Assembly: GCA_030280995.1 (NCBI GenBank)
Contig: JASXTE010000014.1
Span: forward strand, 3,706,656 to 3,770,655
Origin: Hemileia vastatrix
Taxonomy: Eukaryota; Basidiomycota; Pucciniomycetes; Pucciniales; Zaghouaniaceae
Reading direction: 5' to 3'
Length of the DNA: 64,000 nt
Made by a program: the position numbers and the translations under genes. The notes beneath the pieces were generated by a model. It made no database searches. It worked only from the letters and a program-made list of their open reading frames with translations, and was not told the origin of the DNA. This document shows, in pieces, positions 33,140 to 43,254 of the stretch. The number at the start of each line of letters is the position of its first letter. The stretch's first letter is position 1.

Positions 33140-33660
33140 TTCAATTGTTGATCTGCCTTTACACTAGATCAGTGAGTTACAAGACTTTAACAAATGCACA
33201 GAAGGTTTTCTAGGGGAGGAAATTTTGAATTTTCTTTTGCCATTCAATCCCAAGGTGAAGCAATTATTTTCTGGGTCCAATTTCACACCAAACATGGTCG
33301 AAAAATCATTACCCATAATAAACCAATTGCTTAAATTATCATTTTTCATGAAAACAAACTCATAAATAGCTTTGACAAAACCACCATTATATTTGAAGAA
33401 TACAGAGGTTTTGTATTTGCCAATAGGAATTAAGGTAGAACCATACCCTCTCCATTTTTCAGAAGTTATAGGTAATAATTTACTCAAATAATCCTTATTT
33501 ACTGAAGCTTAAGCTTTTTCAGACACTAAACTTCCTCCAGCACCAGAATCAAGAACTACATCAACATTTTTACCATTAATGATAATAGGTGCCTTCAAAG
33601 GGGATATTATTATAGGATTTTTAGTAATATCTTTAATTATCTCAGCATTTTCTACTTAAC
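33140..33660 (-). pseudogene. Chromovirus D retropepsin-like protease
   Basis: Active-site loop VVLDSGAGGSLVS lies near 33535-33575 (D-S-G, whereas A, B and F have D-T-G). Downstream EKWRGYGSTLIPIGKYKTSV and WFIMGNDFSTMFGVKLDPEN match the other elements. Stops near 33510 and 33165 break the frame, which is otherwise that of Gag. Confidence 0.82.
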
Positions 33661-35701
33661 ATAATTCCAATAAACATTATTCAGATATATTATATGAATG
33701 ATGGAAATCCTGTTCCAACATTAAAACATCTTTACTTGATTCATTTTCATAGGAGATATTACTCTCACAGTCACTAGAAGAATCATTGACATTCATTTCA
33801 AACTCATCAGTGTCCTCATTGTGTTCAACAAGATTATATTTCTTGTCACAAAATTGACCCTTTTGCCATGGTTTGTTACATTTATAACAAGTATTTGTTG
33901 CATATTTTTAAGGTGCAACTGGGGCAGAGGGTCTACCTGATTTTTCTGGGGGCTTTGTAGAGGTTTTATTCTGATCATTATAAGGTTTACCAAGGTAATT
34001 CTTAGGTTCATATCTATGGTTGAGTAGAACCTCATTACAAATGTTAATGAAAGAAGAATGTTCCCTCACATGCTCAGTTATAGCTACAATTAAATCTCTA
34101 AGAGAATTTGGCAATTTATACATAATTTTATCTCTCCAATTATCATAATCCATCTTTGGATCAACTGCTCTTAGGATTTCTGTTACTTTCATGAGAAAAA
34201 CAATGGGTTTTTCAACATAGGAGGATACATATCTAGTATTCTCATACAGTCTTTGCTGAGCCAACCTGAATTTTGAACTGCCAAATTGATTCTAAATCAA
34301 GGATTTCCACTCACTCCATGTATAATGGTTATTATCTAATAGAAAAGATTCATACCACAACAAGGCTACATTGGAAAATAAAGAAATTAGCTTAGAAACA
34401 ATTTCCTCATCAGGTAGTTTATAAGATCTCTTTAAATTATCAATCCTTTGTATAAAGTGTTGCCAATCAGATGAAGAATCACCATCAAAGGTAGGATATT
34501 GATCAAACTTAGGCCAATTTTTCAGGCTACTGGGATGTTCCATCCTATGGTTTGAATTATTCAAGGCTATAAGTTCTTGAAGCCTTGAAAGGTGTTCAGA
34601 TATTGCATTATTCACAGAGGCAGCTGGCTCATGGTGAGCATTAAATTTCTTTCTGTCTGATGCAATAGATTTTTCAGAATTAAGTTCAGCTGGTAAAATT
34701 GGTACATTACAAGGGAGAGAAGAACTACTCTGTTCAGGCTGTTTATTATTATGATTAACAGCAGTATGAGCAATATTTTATAATTCATGATACTGAGTAT
34801 CCTGGACAGTTTGTAATGCAGAAAATAATTTCTCAAGTTCAGATAATTTATTTCTCAAATCAGGAATATAAGATAGTTGATCATTAATCCTAGAAATAGA
34901 TAAAACATTTCTGTCCTCATCTACAGAGCATTTATTACTTAAATTCTGAGAATCAATTTTCAATTTTCTTAATTCACTGTGCAAAAGCATATTGTCATTC
35001 TTTAAAGCAGTATTTTCATCTTTTAGATTATCAACAGTTTTGCGTGGGTGACTATATTTATCTGAAAGTGATTTGTGGTCAGCTTTAATAGACTTCTGTT
35101 GAGCCAGGACATTATTTAATGTGTCTTTCAATTTGAAATAAGAAGTGTCTTGGATAGAAGAACTCACTTTGCAATGTAAATGCAAATTATTTAATCTATC
35201 ACTCTCATGTATTAACAAATCCCTCAAATGTTTATCTTTCACAACATCAAAATCAAGAGTATCTTTCAATATTTCTTTAGAAGTTTTCTCAATTAAAGTA
35301 TAGACTTCAGGGGAAAAAGAATCATTCTTAATTGCAAGAGAAGGGTTAATTAAAGAAGTAGAAGTCAAATGTAAAGGTTCATCAAATGATAATTTGCTAA
35401 TTACATCATTGGGGCAACTTATCAAAGGAAGCTGTCTTTTCAAGGGTTTAACTGCTCTTTCACCAGGATCCACATTATGACCTGAAGAAGATTTGTTATT
35501 ATACATACCAACGTGCTTATCAAACAAATTACTTACCATGGAAAGGGAGGACACTTCCCCTGTGTCTTCTTTCTTCTGCCCCCCTGATAAGGATGGTGCT
35601 GAAGAGATGGATTGTAGTTTGGTGTCCTGGATGGGCCAGGGTGTTGAGCTGGTTGTTGTACATTCTGTTGGTAGTGGGTCATCAAGTAATCCCATTTCCA
35701 T
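33661..35701 (-). pseudogene. Chromovirus D Gag (broken; knuckle His replaced)
   Basis: Frame a continues from the ORF1 overlap: MEMGLLDDPLPTECT, Ser-rich region, long coiled coil (SLSDKYSHPRKTVDNLKDEN, LHSELRKLKIDSQNLSNK), Gag core WPKFDQYPTFDGDSSSDWQH and LPDEEIVSKLISLFSNVALL, then CYKCNKPWQKGQFC. In the knuckle Gln stands where the metal-binding His is in A and B. Stops at 34778, 34292 and 33908 break it. An acidic linker (DSSSDCESNIS-type) leads to protease. Confidence 0.83.
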
Positions 35702-36036
35702 TGTTCCACTTGCAGAATGCCTTGATTTTGGTTGAGGGAGCTGGATGCCTGAATGGCCTGAGGTTGAGGCGGAGGTTGGGAAGCTGGGAAATGAGGAGGT
35801 TGACCCTGTTTGGGATTTAAATTCTCCTGCATCTGCTGCCAGAGTGTTTCTACCCTTGCCTTGTAATTCATGCTTTCTGCTCTCAGTTCCTTTATATGGC
35901 TTGACAGATTGTTTACCTGCTGTGCTAGAGGAATCTTTTTTATTTTTATACCTCTGAGTGGATTGTCCTGATGTACCTGAGGTTTTACTTCCTTCAGAGT
36001 TGTTAGGTTAGAGGGGTTTGCCACTTCTCCTGACAT
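35533..36036 (-). CDS. Chromovirus D ORF1 (frame b)
   Basis: 167 codons from ATG 36036. GIKIKKIPLAQQVNNLSSHI and a coiled coil to ~80, a Pro/Gln-rich linker, VEQWKWDYLMTHYQQ, HHPYQGGRRKK and FPW at the end. The order matches ORF1 of A, B and F despite low identity, which argues for a conserved protein. Its stop is in CATGGTAAGT and an in-frame GGGGGGC heptamer lies at 35578-35584. Frame a is open across it except for a TAA at 36008. Function unknown. Confidence 0.68.
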   Translation of the reverse strand: MSGEVANPSNLTTLKEVKPQVHQDNPLRGIKIKKIPLAQQVNNLSSHIKELRAESMNYKARVETLWQQMQENLNPKQGQPPHFPASQPPPQPQAIQASSSLNQNQGILQVEQWKWDYLMTHYQQNVQQPAQHPGPSRTPNYNPSLQHHPYQGGRRKKTQGKCPPFPW

Positions 36037-36175
36037 TTCTACGTCCTGAAGGTTTTTTGTCAGCTGAATTATTTTTGTAAGTTACTTTAGAAGAACCTAC
36101 AGATTCAGTGTAAACATCCACTTCAGTCTCATTCAAATGTAAGTTATCCATGCTTTTAGCCAAACTACTGGACAT
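36008..36175 (-). CDS. Chromovirus D short N-terminal ORF in Gag frame
   Basis: 55 codons from ATG 36175 (MSSSLAKSMDNLHLNETEVD), ending TAA 36008, overlapping the ORF1 start by 29 nt. It is in frame with Gag; after the TAA the frame is open without stops down to the Gag ORF at 35701. In A the equivalent frame has no stop. It may be the broken N-terminus of Gag or an upstream ORF. Confidence 0.45.
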   Translation of the reverse strand: MSSSLAKSMDNLHLNETEVDVYTESVGSSKVTYKNNSADKKPSGRRNVRRSGKPL

Positions 36176-36847
36176 TCAAAACTGTGAAAAGGAGAATCAA
36201 AATTAATCAATGATTCAAATTGTTATTTCAAAATAAAATATAATCAATTGGAATAAAAAATTTTTTTATTAAAAATCAATTAATTATAAAACAAAATGTA
36301 ATACAAATAAATGAAATTACAATGTTTATTAAGAATTAACAATAATTAAAATGAGACCAACCAATAAATGTTTGAGAAGTCAACCAAGATAATTAATACC
36401 ACAATTAATATAATGGTAAAATGGGACTAAGCACTGAGTACTATTATGGTCAACCAATATAAAAAAAATAAAAATAAAAATAATTTAATAATTTAATAAA
36501 TATTAATTCTCTTCTAGCACTAAGAGTATTACTCTATTATGGTCAACTAGGAAAAAAAAATTTAATATAATGAAAACTTACACTCAGTGAGTCAGAAATT
36601 AAGCCACAAACACTGTTATTGCAGTAAAAATATAGTACTATGAGTGAGAGGTGCAATGGTGAACTTACTATAGTGATAGTAAAATCACTTCAAAATAATA
36701 TATAATTTAATTTAATATAAACCTAAACTATTGAACCCAAGTTCGAAACATGGGCCCGGTAAAAAGTTTACTTTTTGGCTTTGGTGGTCCGTGCACTTTG
36801 TCGTTTGTCGCAAGTTTTTGTCGTCGTCATTCGGAAAGGTCCTCAAT
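36176..36847 (-). other. Chromovirus D leader and PBS
   Basis: AT-rich leader with no gene. The LTR-proximal box at 36833-36847 reads ATTGAGGACCTTTCC on the element strand. A GACGACGACAAAAACTTGCG segment next to it (36790-36832) is GC-richer than the rest. Confidence 0.72.
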
Positions 36848-38049
36848 TATTGGCAGGTCGTCTAGAAGAATGGAGGAAAAGAAGAGGGAAAAGGACAGGA
36901 GGAGAGGAAACTATAATATCCTATAAGTATGTGTAATAAAACTAAAATATTTGTAGTTTGAGAAGAGAGGAAGACGAGAGATTTTGAAGAGTTGACAAAA
37001 CTTGTAAAGAATTATTTAAATTGTATTAAATTAAAATTAACAGTTGTATTCAATGCGCGACAGTCAATGATAGTATTATTAGACTTAAAGCAACCTATAG
37101 TAATTTATATAGTATTTAAATTAGATAATAGAACTAATAAAAATAATAAATAAAAGTAATATATTTAAAATATGTTAAGTGAGTTTATAATAAGTGATGA
37201 GTTACCAGAGAGCTTTCTAAAGCCCTTTTTATAGGCAAGAGGACCTTCTAGAGCGTTCCAAATACAATTACAAAAAGGTAAAATAAAGTGAAAGAAATAA
37301 TTAAAAGAATTTAATTAAAAACAATAAAAATAAACCCGTGATTAAAAAATTATCTTTTCCCATCAGAAATTCCTAAAAATGAATAGAACTAATATAGAAA
37401 ATAACTACATGAACATGGAAAATGAGAACTATGAGAAAGAATTCTAAAGAGGAAATAAAAATAGCTAAAAAAGTATAATTAAAATAAAAGGAATTATTTT
37501 TACATTTTTAAATAATCTTCATTCAGTATAAGTAAAGGTAATTTAATTATTTTAACTATTCCAAGTAATTTAATGATTTAATTGAAACAATTAATTAATT
37601 TAATAAAGAACTAATTTAACATGAGAAATTAAATTTAATCATATTAAATAAATTTTTTTAATTGAATTAGTAATTTTAGTGATACAATTAAGAATCAAGG
37701 AAGCGCCAAATATTTATGTATATTATTATATGATGAGTTGTACTTAGTTTATATAAATGTTATTATTAAAATTGTAATTACAGTGTAAGTTAAATTTACA
37801 CTTATAATATAATTTTGAATAATTTATTTATACATACAAATTACGCCAAGATATTATAGAATATTATATTTGTTTATGTAATAAAATTTATTTAATAATA
37901 AAATTAAGTATAATAATTATTTTATTTATTCATAAAATATTTATAATTTTATTTTAATAATTTTTTGTAATTACATAAAGTTATTCCTCTATATGATTAC
38001 AGTAATTTATTGTATAAATTACTGGACTCCTGAGATAGCCTGTCTGACA
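36848..38049 (-). repeat. Chromovirus D 5' LTR (1202 bp)
   Basis: On the element strand a TATA-like CCTATAAAAAGGGC lies at ~37225-37238. Ends match the 3' LTR. Just upstream of the TATA-like box AAGGTCCTC is complementary to part of the PBS. Confidence 0.94.
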
Positions 38050-38129
38050 ATATTATTACGTGAGTTTTTTTAAAAAAAATATGTGTTGATTATTTTTTTA
38101 AAAATTTAAATTTTTTTCAGATCAAAAAA

Positions 38130-39384
38130 ATGTCATCTTCTTCAGATTCACCCCTTAATTCTCTATCATCTTCATCTTTATCCTTTTTATCATCTTCATC
38201 TTTATCATCTCTATCATCTTCTTCAAAATCAACTTCAATACAATCATCTTCTAAAACATCAAAAAAAATAATGATAATCAGTCTCGTCAGAATAAAAGAT
38301 ATCTGAAAAAAAAATTCTTCTTCTAAATCATCCAAAAAAATCAAAGATAATCAGTCTCATCAGAAGAAAAGATATCTGAAAAAAAAAAATTCTCTATGAA
38401 AGTTGTTTTCGTCATATCCCAAACATTCTTTTTCATAAAACTAAAGTAGATAAAAAAATCAATATCTGAAAAAATTACCAGAAGATATCAAATATCTAAC
38501 CAAATTTGGAGATGATTGAGCTGTTGCAGTTATCAGTAATACTTATAAGGCTCAATTCATTTTGGAAGTTAATTCATTTGATGGTGTAAAAGATGAATCT
38601 TTTAATCAACTATTGGATCTTATCATAACTCTTCATCAAATGTCTTGGTTCGATTACCTATAAGGAATAAAAATTTGTTGGGTGGTATCATGATTGTATT
38701 TGGCTGGAGACCTGGTTTTGTCAAAGGATATTCTCTTGGTATGGTTAATAATTTTTTTTCCATTCTTAATATCATTTCAATTATTTCATTTATATAGGCA
38801 TATATTCATTTCTCAAGAATATTACTAAAGCTCAAAAAGATGAAGATTTTTACTTATGGGACACTCTACCTTCCTTTAACTCTTTTTGTGCTCTTCGACT
38901 CAAAAAGCTCTGTAATAAAGCATTTGAAAAAAATCATGAACTTGCAACCAAAGTTGGAATACCAAATTGGTGTGACTCCAAATGGGAAGATATCATGCAC
39001 AAATATCTTTTATTTTTTAATTTTATTATCACTCATTTGGGATTCCAAAATAGGATTCATATCAATAGGAATGACACCAATTTTCTTACTTTTAGTATAT
39101 TCTCATATATCAATCTGATAACTGGCCAACCAATACCATCTCCAGCTAAAATCAAAGGACATGGTTTATATTTTCCAGAGCACCCGTGAATCATTGATTT
39201 TGGTTTGGGAAATGGTATCATCAAAACTATTTGGAATTCTTCTAAGAATAATTTTCAAACGACCAAAGCTCCTCCTCGTTTGGAATCCTTACAAGATTTA
39301 ACACATTTCTTTTGCTCATTTCAAATCAGTCATAAGTTGATTCAAAGAATCAACAAGGTAAAGAAAGAAGGTAAAGTTAATTGA
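38130..39384 (+). pseudogene. H2 Tet-like 2OG-Fe(II) oxygenase gene (broken)
   Basis: An acceptor-like TTTTTTTCAG (to 38120) precedes ATG 38130 and a Ser-rich leader. Then comes VNSFDGVKDESFNQLLDLII, NLLGGIMIVFGWRPGFVKGY, a 59-nt GT-AG intron (38739-38797) restoring SLGIYSFLKN, GIPNWCDSKWEDIMHKY, IITHLGFQNRIHINRNDTNF, GLYFPEHP-stop-IIDFG, and LTHFFCSFQI. From memory this pattern matches rust Tet-like oxygenases (HxD, IDF, H-TT, THFGCSFQI). Here HxD reads HIN and the distal His position reads Phe (NNFQTT), so it is catalytically dead, besides several stops. H1 has a parallel copy. Tet-like enzymes oxidise 5-methylcytosine. Confidence 0.55.
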
Positions 39385-39721
39385 TTTAAAAAAACTTTAT
39401 ATAGAACCTAAAAGTATGCGGATTAGAGTTGTCATCAAAAATTATATATTTTTTCATAAATTTTAAATAAATATTTTTTATATATCAATTCGCTCAAGTA
39501 AAGTGATGAGCCAACAACCTTTGGTTGTATAACAGGTAATCATGATAACATTTATTTGTTTCATGGGGTTCCTCTAGCCTATACCTGTGGAAAGTCCCAA
39601 AATTTTGTTTCTAGATTTAATCTGCATTTTGGCTTGAGGAATTTTCATTACTTTAAACTAGGGAAATTGATATATATTAGATATTTATTTAATAATTTAC
39701 GTAATAATATTAAATTTAGAT
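39385..39721 (+). other. H2 conserved block downstream of the Tet-like gene
   Basis: 39530-39670 contains TTTCATGGGGTTCCTCTAGC and CTATACCTGTGGAAAGTCCC, shared in inverted orientation with H3 (50390-50250). One frame reads LFHGVPLAYTCGKSQNFVSR. Could be a 3' exon of the cargo gene or an older insertion. No full gene can be drawn. Confidence 0.4.
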
Positions 39722-40141
39722 GACTTCCACCCCTTACTTCAATAAAATTCAGGGGGGGGTATTGCCAAATTTTCAAATCTGACATGTGAAATTGATGACT
39801 TAGAAAAATTTTGGTGATACCCACCCCTCGCTCCAACAAAATGCAGGGGAGAGTATTGCCAATTTTTTAAAACAGATATAGAATTTTTTTGACTTGTAAA
39901 TATTTTGGTGAAAATTTTTTGGTGATACCCATCCCTTACTTCAATAAAATCCATGGGGGGTTTTTCCAAAATTTCTTATAAGACTTGTGAAATTCTTAAC
40001 ATGTAAGAATTTTTGGGATACCGGTAAAATGCAGGGGGTAGTAAAGACAAATTTCATATAAGAATTTCAACATTCATGAAATGAAAGAATTTCGGTGATA
40101 CCCACCCCTTACTTCTAAAAAATCCAGGGGTGGGGGATCAT
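39722..40141. repeat. H2 subterminal palindromic repeats
   Basis: Four units, at 39722-39766, 39811-39860, 39919-39967 and 40091-40141, plus a partial one near 40018-40045. Each has GGTGATACCCACCCC, then CTTCAATAAAATGCA, then GGGGGGGTATTGCC, so arms pair as a hairpin. The arms resemble the terminal repeat (GATACCCCC). H1 has two units (45047-45190) and H3 two inverted ones (50057-50180). Confidence 0.75.
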
Positions 40142-40307
40142 CAAATTTTCAAAGGAGACATGAAAATTTTATTTAAAAAAAGAATATTTAACATTAAAAT
40201 ATGAAAATTTAAGTAATGATTGATAGAGTAATGAAATACAGGAAATTATTGTAAATTTTATATACAAATAAATATGAACAGTTGAAGTGTGAGAGAAATT
40301 AAACAAA

Positions 40308-41709
40308 CTAGTCATCCAACAATTTCTTTAAACGTTCAATTTCCTCAACAGATTTATTAGCTTTAACACATTCTATCAAGAAATCTTACTATTTGGAATT
40401 TTCTTCATGATCAAACTTATATTTCATCTGCTCTAATAGGTTTTGATGTTTGAGTGTTTTCTCCTCTTTTTTTTATTTTTCAATACTTAGAATTAACTCA
40501 AACTTCTTCTCCTCCAAATCTTGGGCCCAACCATCCTTCCATAAAGAGAGCTTGTACTTCCTCTCCTCCAAATCTTGGGCCCGATCATCCTTCCATAAAG
40601 AGAGCTTGTACTTCCTCTCTTCCAAATCTTGTAGCCTATCATCCCTCCTTAAAGAGAGCTTGTATTTCTTCTTTTCAAAGCTTAGAGTCTCTTTAGTGAT
40701 TTTCACTTGTTCTAGAGTGATAATAAAAATTAACATAAAGTAGAAGAAAAAAAGAGTAAAGTAATAAGAGGTATGGTATCACTTACCAGCATCACGTTTC
40801 TCTAAAAATTGTTCCATAGACAAAAAAGGGGTTTGTGATGAAGTATCACTTTTTTGTCTTCTTTGGAAGTGGAAATTTAGACTACTTGAAGCCCTACACT
40901 TCTTGTTCAAGGTCATATTTTCCTCCTCAGCATTGTCACTACCTTCAGACTCAGTTGATTGAGGATCCTGGGTTTGTTCATCAGCCTTTTAAGAAACAAG
41001 AAAAAGATAAGTAAATAAAAAATAGAAATGATAAGATAAAAGAAAAAAGAAACAGACCTGAGTTAGATTTGGTTGGGTTAAATCACCAATAGGATCTACA
41101 GAAAAGCTATCTAGATTTGTCTCATTCAAATGAGGGGAGGCTTGAGTGGAGGAAGAGGATGGGAAAAGATTTGCTTCAACATCATATTCGGAGATAGGAT
41201 CTTCTCCATCCAACATGTTTACAGGATTAAAATCAGCTCACTCTCCAAAAATTGCATCTATCTCTTTAAATTAAGGACAAAGATTCAAGTTTATCGTCTA
41301 TGGATTTGATACCCTTAGTTATATCAATTTTGGTAACCCCAAAACCAGTGGAAGATGAAAGAGCCTTTGCCTTCTTGTATTTGTCTCAGTAATGCTTGAA
41401 GCATTCAGACATCTGTTTAGGCAAAAGATCAATCCTTCCCTTGGTCTTATTCTGTAATTCATTTGCCATTAGAAGATAACAATTAAATTTTGATGCTGGG
41501 GGCCGTCCTACTTTAGTTGCATACTCAGTACCAAAACAAGAATCATAGTTAGATTTGGTTTTCAGCCAGTTGATAAGAATGAGATGATCATCTTTTTTTA
41601 ATTGAACGGTCTTAGATTACTCGTCTGAGTGGGGGAAAGAGGGAGTAGTGGGATTTGAAGAACAACTGGGTGATGGCTGCCTTTGAGAGGATCTAGGACA
41701 ACAAGGCAT
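40308..41709 (-). pseudogene. H2 Myb/SANT-like DNA-binding gene (broken)
   Basis: From ATG 41709 (MPCCPRSSQRQPSPSC), a Ser/Pro leader, a TAA at 41617, then the helical domain: HLILINWLKTKSNYDSCFGT, KVGRPPASK, LLMANELQNKTKGRIDLLPK and SECFKHY-KYKKAKA. This trihelix/Myb-like pattern is typical of the second gene of Harbinger elements. After intron-separated acidic exons (DPQSTESEGS type) the C-terminus is coiled coil with 18-residue repeats KYKLSLWKDDRAQDLEER, ending LLDD-stop at 40308. It probably binds the element ends with the transposase. Stops and lost splice structure make it a pseudogene. Confidence 0.6.
40505..40690 (-). repeat. 54-bp tandem repeat in the Myb-like gene tail
   Basis: Three clear units plus a partial one of 54 bp, each with CTTCCTCTCCTCCAAATCTT on the plus strand, encoding 18-residue charged coiled-coil repeats. 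The H1 counterpart is 45600-45770. Confidence 0.75.
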
Positions 41710-42113
41710 ATTAAAATATAAATGAAGATGAAAAGGAGCAGAAACAAGCAGATGAGATAGCAAGATTAAAAGGAGCAGAAACAAGCAGATGAGATGGTGA
41801 GGGGATCTGAGCGGATAGAATGGACAGGATGGGATGAGAATGTGAGTGTGAATCAAGGTAGAAGCCATATCCAGAGAGTAGTCCAAGATGTGGTTATGGC
41901 AGAAAGTAGGTCAGGATGTGGTTATGACAGAAAGTTGTCCAAGATGTGGTTATGAAAAATTCAGTAAAAAAATGTCAGATAAGAGATGAACATTGACATG
42001 TAAAGTGTCTAATAACCCAATTATTAGCAAAAATAATTGTGGAAGATAATTGGGGTATGCAGATTATTTTCCGCAATTAATTTAATTGTGGATCTGTCAA
42101 CATTGATACCCCC
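41710..42113 (+). repeat. H2 right terminus
   Basis: Contains two GATGTGGTTATGxCAGAAAGT units (41885-41950), TTGACATGTAAAGTGTC (41993-42009, the site A hit in H0), and the terminal repeat AACATTGATACCCCC ending 42113. No gene. H1 has the equivalent at 46808-47234. Confidence 0.75.
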
Positions 42114-42118
42114 TAATA

Positions 42119-43254
42119 ATATTAAAAATGCGCATTGACAGATCAATTTGTCTTAATTAGGACTATTGGTTTGGCTACTCAAATGCAGAAAAATAACACT
42201 TTTCAAATTTGATGTTTTTTATGACAGAAATGGCTTCTGTGTACTGGCCACATACTGCCTGCATTTTTCCCATGAGAATAGCTTCAATTTTAGAAAATTT
42301 AGCTTTTTCACACTATAATTACCCCACATTCTAGGCAAACTGTGGGGAAACACACTAAAATAGGGGACAGGCGCTTATTTAGTGTCCTAGCTTAATTTTA
42401 AATGCATTGACCCTGTTTATATGCACTAATTTCATTAATAACCTCATTCTTGGTGTTTAATTCACTACCACACTTAAATTTGCGTTAATTAGTCAAGGAT
42501 TTACCCGTTCAAGTGCCTTCCAAGGACTGAATTCAGTTACCCCACATCTCATTCTCTTTTTGCGTTTTTTGGTGGTTTCTCAGTCAATTTTGGTTATTTT
42601 TGAATGGGGATTTTACGTAGTATAATGTCATTATTAGCCCCAACATTTCTACAGTTAATTCCCCTTATTATTAAGTATTAATTAGTCTTAATTTTCCCTT
42701 TTTTGGCCAATTATATTAATGTATAATACGCATATACTCTCTTTTTTGCTTATTCTTTATTTTTGATGGGTTATCCCTATTACTACAGGATTTTGGAAGG
42801 TGATATCATTCTAATTATGTTACTAGTCACTCTTTTTGGTTCTTAAAATGTATATTGGCTAGAATGAGGCTTCATTAACTGTTTATTGAGCTGGTAAATC
42901 ATAGGGGTCATTGGGGAAATAATTGTGTATAAAAGGAGGAGGTTTTTTATCTTATTTTCTTCATTCTTTATCATTACAATTGAAACATATAACCAATATA
43001 ATTACAATACACATCAATAATACTTATAAAGTCTTTGAATAGTATCTGAATTTACTAAATCTATTTTTCTACCAACTATAAGATTGTAAGCCATATATAA
43101 TTAGTGAGATTAGAATTACTAAGACCCTTATATTGAGTTAAATTTTAATACTTATTGGATTTGTACTACAGTATTCATATAGGACCATTAAAATCTTCTA
43201 GAAAACTGACCATTCAAGCTAGTTCATGTCTTTATACGTGAACTCAGCCTGAAT
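42119..43254 (+). repeat. Chromovirus F 3' LTR, second part
   Basis: Continues the LTR from 25280 after the H2 insertion, aligned with 18940-20075 of the 5' LTR, ending CTCAGCCTGAAT. About 8% different from the 5' LTR in the stretch compared. Confidence 0.88.

Larger units (their letters stand above)
28807..38049 (-). mobile_element. Chromovirus D, complete, youngest insertion (9243 bp)
   Basis: LTRs 28807-30009 and 36848-38049 differ at about 20 positions (~2%). Both sides carry ATATT (28802-28806; 38050-38054), a perfect target duplication, and removing D joins H2 sequence. The interior has ORF1, Gag, protease (DSGA), RT (YIDD), RNase H, integrase and chromodomain. It is still non-functional: frameshifts near 32730 and 32100, several stops, and catalytic or metal-binding substitutions in integrase and the Gag knuckle. 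Confidence 0.95.
25281..42113 (+). mobile_element. H2: Harbinger-like composite element with oxygenase cargo, split by D
   Basis: Ends are GGGGGTATCAATGTT...GATCC (left) and its inverse AACATTGATACCCCC (right), ~29-bp imperfect terminal repeats. It lies inside the F LTR, flanked by TAATA on both sides (which contains the TAA/TTA typical of PIF/Harbinger). Without D it is ~7.6 kb. Contents: transposase (+), palindromic minisatellite, Tet-like gene (+), subterminal palindromes, Myb/SANT-like gene (-). Harbinger elements normally carry a transposase and a Myb-like gene; the oxygenase gene is extra. Lesions are few: one stop in the transposase, several in the cargo. Confidence 0.82.
18580..43254 (+). 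mobile_element. Chromovirus F, 3' LTR split by H2
   Basis: F is on the plus strand with a 5' LTR (18580-20075), PBS, ORF1/Gag, protease and RT, an internal deletion at ~24520, the chromodomain tail, a polypurine tract and a 3' LTR interrupted at 25281-42118 by H2. Flanks are AATGT (18575-18579) and AATTT (43255-43259), a likely target duplication with one change; H1 Tet-like sequence lies on both sides. The two LTRs differ by ~8% in the 270-bp stretch I compared. It belongs to the A family and carries many stops and a frameshift. Confidence 0.88.

Noticed and set aside
38117..38344. Acidic minus-strand frame rich in Asp/Glu
   Set aside because: It is the antisense shadow of the Ser-rich start of the Tet-like gene.
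40450..40743. Plus-strand Ser-rich frames with repeats
   Set aside because: Antisense of the coiled-coil repeats of the Myb-like gene on the minus strand.
41710..41886. Hydrophobic N-terminal extension of the Myb-like gene, and the same at 46808-46944
   Set aside because: Both belong to the element terminus; the shared ATG (MPxxxRSSQR) downstream is the better start.
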